A stretch of 64,000 nucleotides of DNA from Bulleidia extructa W1219 (GTDB lineage Bacteria; Bacillota_I; Bacilli_A; Erysipelotrichales; Erysipelotrichaceae), in assembly GCF_000177375.1 (NCBI RefSeq), contig NZ_ADFR01000003.1, forward strand, positions 124,001 through 188,000, given 5' to 3'. The notes beneath the pieces were generated by a model that was given only the letters and a program-made list of their open reading frames with translations, did not search any database and had not been told where the DNA came from. This document shows positions 24,752 through 33,881 of this stretch, piece by piece (the first letter of the stretch is position 1; each line of letters begins with the position of its first letter). Made by a program: the position numbers and the translations under genes.

Positions 24752-27148
24752 ATGTTTAAAACGAAGAAGGAATTTAAGAAAGAATTTGAGAATGCTTGTT
24801 TAGTGGTTGTGGGTAAGGATTTTGAGGATTGTTCTACGGAAGAAAAATATTTTGCCTTAGCGAAATTGATTTCCAGTCAAGCTGGTGAATTACATGAACA
24901 AAAGATTGCTCATAAAAAAATTTACTATTTTTCCATGGAATTTTTGATTGGAAAACTCTTGGAAAATTATTTGATGAATTTAGGATTAACAAAGACTGTA
25001 TCAGAAGGTTTGAAGGATATGGGAGAATCCTTGGAAGATTATTTTGATATTGAAAAAGATCCTGGTTTAGGAAATGGTGGTCTAGGGAGATTGGCGGCTT
25101 GTTTTATGGACTCCCTTGCCTCTTTAGGCTATGAGGCACAAGGAGTGGGGATTCGATATCGCTTCGGTCTTTTTAAACAGAGGATTGAAGATGGTCGGCA
25201 GGTAGAAGATCCGGATAACTGGTTGGAAAAGGATTATCCATGGGAAGTGAAGCATTTAGAAGCTGCGGTTCCGGTCAAATTTGGTGGCCGTGTGGAAAAG
25301 AGTTATGACGGTAATGAAATGCACTATCAATGGATTCCGGAAGAAACCATCTTAGCGGTTCCTTATGATATTCCTATGGTTGGCTATGATGGGAAACAAG
25401 TGAATACCTTACGTATATGGTCGGCCAAACCGATGGAAGAAGGGTTCGATATGGACGCTTTCAATCGGGGAGATTATGCACATGCGAATAAACATCGTGC
25501 GGATGTACAAGCAATTACTGATATTCTTTATCCTAATGATCAGTCTTTATCAGGGCGGATTCTTCGTTTAAAACAAGAATATATGTTTACGGCAGCGGGG
25601 ATCATGGATATTGTGAATAACTTTAAGAAACAATATGGAAATCATTGGGAAATCTTTAGCGAAAAAGTAGCGATCCATACCAATGACACACATCCGGCTG
25701 TTTGTGCTCCTGAATTGATGAGAGTTTTGATGGATCAAGAAGGATTGGGTTGGGATGAATCATGGAAAATTGCCAGTGCTAGTGTTTCATATACCAATCA
25801 CACCATTTTACCGGAAGCTCTGGAAAAGTGGCCAATTGATATGTTTAGAAACCTATTGCCACGTTTATACGATATTATTGAAGAAATTGATCGTCGCTAT
25901 CGAGACAGCTTTCATAAAAATGTAGATGGTTGGCAAGAACAGCTTAAAAACACAGCTATTTTATGGGATGGTCAGGTTCATATGGCTAATCTTTCGGTGA
26001 TTGTTTCTCATCATGTGAATGGGGTGGCTGATTTACATACTGAAATTCTAAAAAATATTGTCTTAAAAGATTTCTATACATTGGTTCCGGAAAAATTCAA
26101 TAATAAGACTAATGGCATCAGTCATCGTCGCTTCTTTGCTCAAGCTAACCCTAGCTATCGAAAGCTTTTAGAGGAAACGATCGGGAAAGGATGGATTCAT
26201 CATCCGGAAGAATTGGAAAATTTGAAAAAATATGAAGAAAATGTCTCTTTCTTAGAAAAAGTGGAAGCTAGCAAAAAAGAAAATAAGATTCGTTTAGCCA
26301 ACTATATTAAGAAAATGACAGGAATTGAGGTCAATCCGAACTCTATCTTTGATATTCAGGTCAAGCGGTTTCACGCCTATAAGAGACAATTGTTGAATGT
26401 GTTAAAGATTATGGATTTGTATAATCGCTTATTAGCTGATCCAAATTTCCATATCCATCCGGTGACGTTTATCTTTGCAGGAAAAGCGGCCCAAGGCTAT
26501 ACGTTTGCGAAAGATGTCATTCGCTTAATTTGTGCGATTGCGGATGTGATCAATCATGATGATCGAGTAAATCGAATGATCAAAGTGGTGTTTATCCCTA
26601 ATTTTTCTGTTTCAAACGCTCAAATCATTTATCCGGCCGCCGAAATTTCCGAACAGATTTCAACGGCGGGGATGGAAGCTTCGGGTACAGGAAATATGAA
26701 GTTTATGATGAATGGAGCTATTACATTAGGAACTTTAGATGGTGCTAATGTTGAAATTACTCAATTGGTTGGATCTGATAACATTAAGATCTTCGGTTTA
26801 AAAGCTCATGAAATTGAAACAATGAGGCATCAAGGCAGTTATCTGGCATGGACGTTGTATCATGAAAACCAACGGATTAAAAAAGTGTTGGATCAATTGA
26901 TGGATGACACCTATAGCCATTTATCCGGTGGATTTGACCTGATTTACGATAGTCTACTAAGAGATAATGACAGCTTTTTTGTCCTGAAAGATTTTGAAAG
27001 CTATATGAATGCTTTTGAAGAACTGGTTGGTCTTTATGAGGATAAGAAAACTTGGTGGAAGATGTCCGTTCATAATACCGCTTGTTCAGGTTACTTCTCT
27101 AGCGATCGAACCATTGAGGAATATGTTCAAGAAATTTGGAAACTCTAA
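24752..27148 (+). CDS. glgP: Glycogen phosphorylase
   Basis: The 798-residue GT35 enzyme shows GLGNGGLGRLAACF near residues 109-122, WEVFS-like IHTNDTHPAVCAPELMR near 307-323 and the pyridoxal-phosphate site EASGTGNMKFMMNGA with the Lys near 649, followed by TLDGANVEI. It releases glucose-1-phosphate from non-reducing ends of glycogen. Its place as second gene, between the branching enzyme and the synthesis genes, ties breakdown and synthesis to one transcript. A GGGGGAT site precedes the ATG. Confidence 0.96.
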   Translation: MFKTKKEFKKEFENACLVVVGKDFEDCSTEEKYFALAKLISSQAGELHEQKIAHKKIYYFSMEFLIGKLLENYLMNLGLTKTVSEGLKDMGESLEDYFDIEKDPGLGNGGLGRLAACFMDSLASLGYEAQGVGIRYRFGLFKQRIEDGRQVEDPDNWLEKDYPWEVKHLEAAVPVKFGGRVEKSYDGNEMHYQWIPEETILAVPYDIPMVGYDGKQVNTLRIWSAKPMEEGFDMDAFNRGDYAHANKHRADVQAITDILYPNDQSLSGRILRLKQEYMFTAAGIMDIVNNFKKQYGNHWEIFSEKVAIHTNDTHPAVCAPELMRVLMDQEGLGWDESWKIASASVSYTNHTILPEALEKWPIDMFRNLLPRLYDIIEEIDRRYRDSFHKNVDGWQEQLKNTAILWDGQVHMANLSVIVSHHVNGVADLHTEILKNIVLKDFYTLVPEKFNNKTNGISHRRFFAQANPSYRKLLEETIGKGWIHHPEELENLKKYEENVSFLEKVEASKKENKIRLANYIKKMTGIEVNPNSIFDIQVKRFHAYKRQLLNVLKIMDLYNRLLADPNFHIHPVTFIFAGKAAQGYTFAKDVIRLICAIADVINHDDRVNRMIKVVFIPNFSVSNAQIIYPAAEISEQISTAGMEASGTGNMKFMMNGAITLGTLDGANVEITQLVGSDNIKIFGLKAHEIETMRHQGSYLAWTLYHENQRIKKVLDQLMDDTYSHLSGGFDLIYDSLLRDNDSFFVLKDFESYMNAFEELVGLYEDKKTWWKMSVHNTACSGYFSSDRTIEEYVQEIWKL

Positions 27149-27173
27149 TCATTAACATAAACAGGAGGAAATT

Positions 27174-28307
27174 ATGAAAAGAGGGAAAGAATGTATTGCT
27201 ATGTTACTGGCAGGTGGCCAAGGCAGTCGTTTAGAAGCCTTAACGAAAGCCACTGCAAAACCGGCTGTATCTTTTGGAGGGAAGTTTCGAATTATTGATT
27301 TTTCTTTATCGAATTGTGCCAATTCCAACATTGATACTGTAGGTGTTTTAACGCAATACCGTCCTTATGTGTTGAATAATTACATTGGTAGTGGAAGGGC
27401 ATGGGGCTTAGATTCAAAAACCGGTGGTGTTTCTATTTTACCCCCTTATGCGACGGAAAGTGGGGGCTCTTGGTATGAGGGAACAGCGGATGCTATCTAT
27501 CAAAACTTGGACTATATTCGCTTGCATCGTCCAAAGTATGTGGTGATTTTATCTGGCGATCATTTATATCGAATGGATTATCAGAAAATGTTGGATTTCC
27601 ACATTCATCATGAAGCGGATCTAACCATTGCTGTAAAGCCGGTCCCAATGGAAGAAGCTTCTCGCTTTGGGATTATGTCTACCAATAAGAGTGGTCGAAT
27701 TACTAAATTTGAAGAAAAGCCGGAACATCCGGAATCCAATTTAGCTTCTATGGGAATTTATATTTTTAGTGCCGATTGTTTAGAAAAAGCATTGATGGAA
27801 GACCATGAAAAAGAGGAATCTGAACACGATTTTGGTAAAAATATTATTCCGACTTTATTAAAAGCTAAGGGAAGAATCTTTGCGTATGAATTTTTCGGCT
27901 TTTGGAAGGATGTGGGAACGATCCCTAGTTACTATCACACCAGTATGAATCTTTTAAGTAAGCATCCGGAATTAGATTTGTATGATAGTACATTTCCTAT
28001 CTATAGCAATGAAGACGTTAGTCCGGCCCATTATATTTCCAAAGAAGCGGATGTGAATAATTGCATTATCGGTAATGGATCGGAGATTTTTGGAAAAGTA
28101 CATCATTCCATCCTCAGTAGCGATTGTTATATTGGAGAAGGAGCGGTTGTAACTGATTCGATTTTATTACCAGGATCTTGTGTGGAAGCGGGAGCCATAG
28201 TGACTCGTAGTATTATGGGGGAAAATTCGGTGGTGAAAAAAGGAGCTAATCTTGGTGCGGAAAAAGGACGTATTACCGTTATTGGTGATGCGCAAGTGAT
28301 TGAATAG
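27174..28307 (+). CDS. glgC: Glucose-1-phosphate adenylyltransferase, catalytic subunit
   Basis: The 377-residue protein has the nucleotidyltransferase motif [14 protein letters not shown] near residues 11-24, then [12 protein letters not shown], the metal-binding GDHLYRMDY near 127-135 and [19 protein letters not shown], and a C-terminal left-handed beta-helix ([19 protein letters not shown]). It makes ADP-glucose from ATP and glucose-1-phosphate, the committed step of glycogen synthesis. GlgD follows 11 bases later; the two probably form a mixed tetramer. AGGAGG precedes the start. Confidence 0.96.
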   Translation: MKRGKECIAMLLAGGQGSRLEALTKATAKPAVSFGGKFRIIDFSLSNCANSNIDTVGVLTQYRPYVLNNYIGSGRAWGLDSKTGGVSILPPYATESGGSWYEGTADAIYQNLDYIRLHRPKYVVILSGDHLYRMDYQKMLDFHIHHEADLTIAVKPVPMEEASRFGIMSTNKSGRITKFEEKPEHPESNLASMGIYIFSADCLEKALMEDHEKEESEHDFGKNIIPTLLKAKGRIFAYEFFGFWKDVGTIPSYYHTSMNLLSKHPELDLYDSTFPIYSNEDVSPAHYISKEADVNNCIIGNGSEIFGKVHHSILSSDCYIGEGAVVTDSILLPGSCVEAGAIVTRSIMGENSVVKKGANLGAEKGRITVIGDAQVIE

Positions 28308-28318
28308 GAGGAACATGT

Positions 28319-29413
28319 ATGGATAATGTCATTGGAATTATTTCAGCAAATTTTGATACGCCTGAATTGGATGAATTGACCAAAGATCGTTCGGTTTCGG
28401 CTTTACCGTATGGTTCTAGATACCGTTTAATTGACTTTGCTTTATCCAATATGACGAACTCAGGAATTAATAGTGTCGGTATTATAACGCCTTATTCCTA
28501 TCGTTCCTTATTAGATCATGTTAGTTCGGGTGAATATTGGAATCTGACAAAGAGAAATGGTGGGTTGTTTATATTGCCGGGAGCCGTTTATGGTCCTAAT
28601 AATAAACGATCTCATTTATTGTTGCGTGATATTCGTAAGAATTCGATTTATTTGAAACGTTCACAAGCTGAATTTGTACTCATCACAGCTAGTAATGTCA
28701 TTTACAATATGAATTTTCAAGAGATGATTCATCAGCATAATGAATCCGGTGCTGATATGACTCTGTTGTATAAAATAGCTTCTAAAAATATGCCGGATTC
28801 AACCAAAATAGAACTGAAGAAGAATCGCATCATAGACTTCGATCGTAATGTCGAAAAGGGAGATGCCATGTTGATTCCGACGGTTGTGATTAACCGTAAG
28901 CTTCTCTTGAAGGTGTTGGATTGGTATGCCAATGTAGATTATATGGATTTACAAAGTTTCTTAAACAACAATACCAAGAATTTAGTCATGGAAGGATATC
29001 AATTTGATGGCTATATGCACCTTGTTTCTTCAATGAATGATTACTATCAAATGACGATGGACTTATTGAAGAATGATATTCGCCATGAATTGTTTTCAAA
29101 AGAAAATCCAATTATGACAAAAGACAGAGATCGTTCATCTACGCAATACAAGGACGAAGCGAAGGTATCCAATTCTTTAGTGCCGGCTGGTTGTGTGATT
29201 GAAGGAACGGTTGAAAATTCAGTGTTGTTTAGAAATGTGAAAGTTGGTAAGGGGGCCGTGGTTCGTAACTCCATTATTCTTCAATCTTGTGTGATTGAAG
29301 AGGGAGCGAAAGTGGAGTACGCTGTGATTGATCGTCGAAATGTGGTGGCGAAAGACAGTGTTTTAAAAGGTACCGTCAAGCATTTATTGGTATTGCCGAA
29401 AAAAGGAGATTAA
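28319..29413 (+). CDS. glgD: GlgD, regulatory subunit of ADP-glucose pyrophosphorylase
   Basis: The 364-residue paralogue of GlgC keeps the fold (LPYGSRYRLIDFALSNMTNS near residues 28-47 and the C-terminal beta-helix with CVIEGTVENSVLF) but lacks the GGxGxRL pyrophosphorylase signature at its N-terminus, which reads MDNVIGIISANFDTPELDE. It also has SNVIYNMNFQ where GlgC has the metal-binding GDHLYRMDY. These losses identify it as the non-catalytic GlgD subunit that modulates GlgC in Firmicutes. It is adjacent to and co-oriented with glgC and glgA. Confidence 0.94.
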   Translation: MDNVIGIISANFDTPELDELTKDRSVSALPYGSRYRLIDFALSNMTNSGINSVGIITPYSYRSLLDHVSSGEYWNLTKRNGGLFILPGAVYGPNNKRSHLLLRDIRKNSIYLKRSQAEFVLITASNVIYNMNFQEMIHQHNESGADMTLLYKIASKNMPDSTKIELKKNRIIDFDRNVEKGDAMLIPTVVINRKLLLKVLDWYANVDYMDLQSFLNNNTKNLVMEGYQFDGYMHLVSSMNDYYQMTMDLLKNDIRHELFSKENPIMTKDRDRSSTQYKDEAKVSNSLVPAGCVIEGTVENSVLFRNVKVGKGAVVRNSIILQSCVIEEGAKVEYAVIDRRNVVAKDSVLKGTVKHLLVLPKKGD

Positions 29414-29418
29414 TAACG

Positions 29419-30966
29419 ATGAAAAGAAATGTTCGAGTTTTGTTTGCTACGTATGAAGCAGCCCCGTTTCTAAAGATTGGTGGCTTAGGGGATGTGGCTG
29501 GATCTTTACCGCTTGCTTTAAAAGAGAATCATTGTGATGTACGAGTGATTTTACCCAAATTTTCAATGATTCCAAGCGAATATTTAGAACAAATGCGTCA
29601 TGTTGGTGAATTTCAAGTTCCCTTGGGATGGCGCCAACAATATTGTGGTATTGAAGAATTGCAATACAAAGGAATCACTTGGTATTTTGTAGATAATGAA
29701 TATTATTTTAAGCGAGATGGTGTTTACGGTTATTTTGATGATGGGGAAAGAATTGCCTTCTTTTCCAAGGCATTGGTTGAAGCAATCCAATATTTAGATT
29801 TTGAACCGGATGTTCTTCATTGTCATGATTGGCATACGGCTTTATCTTCTGTCTTCTTAAGAGAATTTTATCGTGGAATTGAGAAATATGATCGTATTAA
29901 AACGGTTTTTACTGTTCATAATCTTAAGTTTCAAGGGCAAATGTCGGATAATGTTTTAGGAGATATTCTTGGTTTATCGGATATTCCGGCGGCTGTGAAT
30001 CAGCTTAGAATGGATAAAGACTCAGTGAATTTTATGAAAGGGGCTGTATCGTATAGTGATGTCTTGACCACCGTGAGTCCAAGTTATGCTTTGGAGATTC
30101 AAACACCAACTTATGGGGAACATTTGGAATATATTTTCCAAAGAAGAAATTCTATTTTACATGGTATTTTAAACGGTATTGATACAGTCGCTTATAATCC
30201 AAAGACGGATCCATGGCTTAAGAAAAATTATAGTATTCAAGATTTATCCGGTAAGCAAGAATGCAAAAAAACGTTGCAACAAGAGGTAGGCTTAGAAGTC
30301 AACATAGATAAGCCGTTGGTGGCTGTTATTTCACGTTTGACCAGACAAAAAGGCTTGGATTTAGTTATTAATAAACTTCCTGAATTTTTAAATCACAATA
30401 TTCAATTGGTAGTTTTAGGAACGGGAGACAGGGATTATGAAGAAACCTTGAAAGCATATGCGTTAGGATCTAATGGTCAGATATCAGCACAAATTTGTTT
30501 TGATGAAGGCTTAGCTCATCGAGTATATGCCGGAGCAGATATGATTTTAGTCCCTTCTTTGTTTGAACCATGCGGTTTAACACAAATGATGGCACAAGCC
30601 TATGGTACTTTACCGATTGTTCGGGAAACAGGGGGCTTAAAGGATTCCGTCATTCCATACAACCAATTCACAGGTGAGGGAGATGGTTTTAGTTTCGCGA
30701 ATTTCAATGCCGAAGAAATGTTTGACACTGTTTTGAATGCGGTAGACGTTTATGATCACCATAAAGAGGCTTGGTTGAATTTAATGAAAGCAGCTATGAA
30801 AAAAGATCATTCTTGGAATCGATCTGCTAAGCAATATGCCGAGATTTATTATGGGTTACATCCTGAACTGGAAAGAGAAGATCCAATAGTTCAAAAGAGA
30901 ACAGGTAAGGCGGCTAAGAAGGTAGCCGGAGAAGAAAAAAAGGCTGAAAAACCAAAAAGAAAATAG
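29419..30966 (+). CDS. glgA: Glycogen synthase (ADP-glucose dependent)
   Basis: The 515-residue GT5 enzyme has the ADP-glucose site KIGGLGDVAGSLP near residues 19-31, HCHDWHTALSSVF near 134-146, TVHNLKFQG near 165-173 and the C-terminal VPSLFEPCGLTQMMAQAYG near 375-393. It extends alpha-1,4 glucan. A Lys/Arg-rich tail of about 30 residues after the catalytic domain (GKAAKKVAGEEKKAEKPKRK) is not needed for catalysis and is an unusual addition. The start follows AAAGGAG. Confidence 0.95.
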   Translation: MKRNVRVLFATYEAAPFLKIGGLGDVAGSLPLALKENHCDVRVILPKFSMIPSEYLEQMRHVGEFQVPLGWRQQYCGIEELQYKGITWYFVDNEYYFKRDGVYGYFDDGERIAFFSKALVEAIQYLDFEPDVLHCHDWHTALSSVFLREFYRGIEKYDRIKTVFTVHNLKFQGQMSDNVLGDILGLSDIPAAVNQLRMDKDSVNFMKGAVSYSDVLTTVSPSYALEIQTPTYGEHLEYIFQRRNSILHGILNGIDTVAYNPKTDPWLKKNYSIQDLSGKQECKKTLQQEVGLEVNIDKPLVAVISRLTRQKGLDLVINKLPEFLNHNIQLVVLGTGDRDYEETLKAYALGSNGQISAQICFDEGLAHRVYAGADMILVPSLFEPCGLTQMMAQAYGTLPIVRETGGLKDSVIPYNQFTGEGDGFSFANFNAEEMFDTVLNAVDVYDHHKEAWLNLMKAAMKKDHSWNRSAKQYAEIYYGLHPELEREDPIVQKRTGKAAKKVAGEEKKAEKPKRK

Positions 30967-30991
30967 TCTTAAAGAAGCGGATATAATATTT

Positions 30992-32926
30992 ATGGAAATG
31001 ATACACAATACACGCCAAAAGCAGTTTCGCAGTCCGTTTGGTGCTATACCGGTTGGAAAGCAAGTGGAATTAGCTTTATGGGTTAAAGACACAGATGTTC
31101 AAAAGTGTGAATTAAGAATTTGGATTGATGATCAAGGGGAACAATTGATGCCCATGGAAGTAGATGAAAGGGGATTTCATCTACTTTTTCCCTGTCAACA
31201 AAAAGCCATTGTTTGGTATTATTTTAAATTAACTTTAATGGATGGTTCAACGCTCTATTATGGAGCCAGACAGGGTTATCAAGGGGGAATTGGGCAAATT
31301 TATTCTTATGAACCACCTTCTTTTCAATTGACTGTTTATCAACCTCGCTCTATTCCGGATTGGTATAAAAAATCCGTTGTTTACCAGATTTTTCCGGATC
31401 GTTTTTATCGTGGAAAAGATTGGCAAGCGTTAACTAAAAAGGCTTTGTCAAAGGAAAGAAAAGGCCCTGGTCATCGATTGGTAGAAGATTGGAATACCGT
31501 TCCCGGTTATGATAAAGATGAACAAGGGCGGATTCGAAATTGGGATTTTTATGGAGGGACGCTTTCAGGAATTCAAGAAAAGCTTCCGTACCTTAAAGAA
31601 TTGGGAATTCAAGTGATTTATTTAAATCCCATCTTTGAGGCTTCTAGTAATCACCGCTACGATACAGGAAATTATCTTCATGTTGATGACATGTTAGGAG
31701 GAGATGAAGCGTTTACTTCTCTAGTAAAAGATGCTGAGAAATATGGTATTTCCATTATTTTAGATGGTGTTTTCAATCACACAGGTTGTGATTCTGTATA
31801 TTTTAATCGCTATGGAAATTATCCTGAAATAGGGGCCTATCAATCCGAACAATCGAAGTATCGAGATTGGTTTTATTTCCGAGAAGATGGCTATTATCAT
31901 TCTTGGTGGGGAGTGGATGATTTGCCGGCTTTGAATCAAGACAATGAAGCGTATCGACGTTTAATTTGCCAAGATCAAGAGGGTGTGATTCGTAAATGGT
32001 TAAAAACCGGGGTTAAAGGTTGGCGTTTGGATGTTGCAGATGAATTGAAAGAAGAGTTCATTGTTGAAATCAAGAAAGCGGTTGAGGAAACGATCGGTGA
32101 TCAAGGGCTTTTAATTGGTGAAGTTTGGGAAGATGCGTCCAATAAAATCAGTTATGGAAAATTGCGACATTATTTTTTAGGAGATGAATTGGATGGTGTG
32201 ATGAATTATCCATGGCGTGATGGTATCCAGCGATTTCTTTTAAAAGAGATCAACGCTTATGATTTGTGCGAAATCATTACTTCAATTCAAGAAAATTATC
32301 CACCGGAAAACTTACAAGGAAATTTAAATATGATGAGTTCCCATGACTCCATTCGTTCAATAACGAAATTGGGTGGGGCTCCAATGTATCTGAGTGAAAC
32401 AGAAAAGAAAAATTACCGTTTATCTGATGAACAACGACAGCTGGCAAAATCACGAATTTGGTTGATGGTTTTATTACAAATGACATTACCGGGAGTTCCA
32501 TCCATTTATTATGGAGATGAAGCAGGCTTGGAAGGATTTGAAGATCCATACAATCGTGCCAGTTATCCTTGGGGGAAAGAAGATTCGGATATTCTAACCA
32601 TGTATCGCAATGCGATCGCTTTAAGGAATTGTTTAGATGTATTCCAAGAAGGTAGTTTATATTGCTTTGCATTGAATGAAGATGTCTTAGGTTATTATCG
32701 AGAGGATAAAGACACTAAGTGTGTTTTTTTAGTGAATCGTAGTCTGAGTCAAACGCATTCTTTTGAATTGGAAGCGAAGTCTTTTCATGGTTTTGATCTA
32801 TTAAGTGGGGATCGTTTTGATTGCTCGGATGGGCAATTAAGAGGAGACATTTGGCCAATGCAGGCAAAATTGATCTCTTTCTTAAATGAAGAGGAACAGG
32901 AAAGAAAGATAGAGAAGATTTTTTAA
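30992..32926 (+). CDS. GH13 alpha-glucan hydrolase (neopullulanase/alpha-glucosidase type)
   Basis: The 644-residue protein has an N-terminal beta domain (about residues 1-120) and a GH13 barrel: VYQIFPDRFYRG near 130-141, DGVFNHTG near 254-261, GWRLDVADEL with the Asp nucleophile near 347, LIGEVWED with the acid Glu near 373 and MMSSHDSIRS near 448. No signal peptide is present, so it acts in the cytoplasm on maltodextrins or glycogen-derived chains. The exact specificity cannot be fixed. TATAAT at 30982-30987, just upstream of the start and with only a weak ribosome binding site, could be an internal promoter. Confidence 0.88.
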   Translation: MEMIHNTRQKQFRSPFGAIPVGKQVELALWVKDTDVQKCELRIWIDDQGEQLMPMEVDERGFHLLFPCQQKAIVWYYFKLTLMDGSTLYYGARQGYQGGIGQIYSYEPPSFQLTVYQPRSIPDWYKKSVVYQIFPDRFYRGKDWQALTKKALSKERKGPGHRLVEDWNTVPGYDKDEQGRIRNWDFYGGTLSGIQEKLPYLKELGIQVIYLNPIFEASSNHRYDTGNYLHVDDMLGGDEAFTSLVKDAEKYGISIILDGVFNHTGCDSVYFNRYGNYPEIGAYQSEQSKYRDWFYFREDGYYHSWWGVDDLPALNQDNEAYRRLICQDQEGVIRKWLKTGVKGWRLDVADELKEEFIVEIKKAVEETIGDQGLLIGEVWEDASNKISYGKLRHYFLGDELDGVMNYPWRDGIQRFLLKEINAYDLCEIITSIQENYPPENLQGNLNMMSSHDSIRSITKLGGAPMYLSETEKKNYRLSDEQRQLAKSRIWLMVLLQMTLPGVPSIYYGDEAGLEGFEDPYNRASYPWGKEDSDILTMYRNAIALRNCLDVFQEGSLYCFALNEDVLGYYREDKDTKCVFLVNRSLSQTHSFELEAKSFHGFDLLSGDRFDCSDGQLRGDIWPMQAKLISFLNEEEQERKIEKIF

Positions 32927-33137
32927 AAAAGGACTGGGCCGGCTTTTTAAAAGAGACATGAATACGTTAAATTTAGAAAGTGCTTTGCTTTAGTTCGTTC
33001 TTTGATGGATAAATGTGTTTCAATGAATCATGGAAAAATTTTAAGAAAAAGTGAAAGATTCTTTTTGAACGGTTTGAAATATACAAAGTGTCTTTTCTAT
33101 GACAAGATGATCTTATAGGAAGAAAAAGGGAATGAGG

Positions 33138-33854
33138 ATGAAGCAAGCGATAGAAAAATTTTATGAAATCATTCAGCAAGGACATAAAATCGTATTTTTT
33201 ACAGGAGCTGGTGTTTCTACAGCTAGTGGAATCCCTGATTTTCGTAGTCAAGATGGCCTATATCATCAAAAGTACACTGATCCACCGGAAAAGATTTTAA
33301 GTCATTCTTACTTTATGGAACATACGGCGGAATTTTTTGAATTTTATCGTGATAAAATGTTGTATTTAAATGTTCGTGATTCCTATGTGCATCAATTCAT
33401 AGCTCAGTTAGAAAAAGAGGGAAAGTCGGTCAATGTTATCACTCAAAATATTGATGGACTTCATCAAAAGGCGGGTTCCGGTCATGTTTTAGAATTGCAT
33501 GGATCTGTTTTGCGGAATTATTGTATGAATTGTCATCAAGCAAGATCAGCTCAATTTATAAAAGAGTCTGTAGGAATTCCAAAATGTTCGATTTGTGGCG
33601 GGATCATCAAACCGGATGTGGTCTTATATGAAGAAGGGTTGGATGAAAAAATCTTATATCAAGCGATACGGGTTTTGGATGAAGCAGATGTTTGTGTGAT
33701 TATGGGGACTTCTTTAGTAGTGTATCCGGCTGCCGGATTATTACGTTATTTTCATGGTGATACATTGGTTTTGATCAATCGAGAAATAACTCCCTATGAT
33801 GATCAGGCTGATTTAGTGCTGCACATGGATTTTAAGGAAATTTTTCAAAAATAG
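33138..33854 (+). CDS. cobB: Sir2-family NAD-dependent protein deacylase
   Basis: Sirtuin motifs are complete: FFTGAGVSTASGIPDFRS near residues 21-38, ITQNIDGLHQKAG near 106-118 with the base His in ELHGS, and a four-cysteine zinc site CMNC...CSIC near 131-157. It removes acyl groups from protein lysines using NAD. The length of 238 residues is normal for bacterial CobB. Two in-frame ATGs exist (33132 and 33138); the second leaves seven bases after AAGGG and is preferred. A link to the NAD salvage operon later in the window is functional only, not positional. Confidence 0.93.
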   Translation: MKQAIEKFYEIIQQGHKIVFFTGAGVSTASGIPDFRSQDGLYHQKYTDPPEKILSHSYFMEHTAEFFEFYRDKMLYLNVRDSYVHQFIAQLEKEGKSVNVITQNIDGLHQKAGSGHVLELHGSVLRNYCMNCHQARSAQFIKESVGIPKCSICGGIIKPDVVLYEEGLDEKILYQAIRVLDEADVCVIMGTSLVVYPAAGLLRYFHGDTLVLINREITPYDDQADLVLHMDFKEIFQK

Positions 33855-33866
33855 AAGTATAAAAAA

Positions 33867-33875
33867 TGGTATAGT
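33867..33875 (+). promoter_or_regulatory. Extended -10 six bases before the GDPD ATG
   Basis: TGGTATAGT is an extended -10; its last base is exactly six bases before the ATG at 33882, and no ribosome binding site is present. This suggests a leaderless mRNA. Confidence 0.45.
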
Positions 33876-33881
33876 AGTTCT

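Noticed and set aside
32927-32965. Terminator after the GH13 gene
   Set aside because: AAAAAG / CTTTTT can pair, but the inner part is mismatched (GG against GG) and the T-run is part of the stem; too weak to call.
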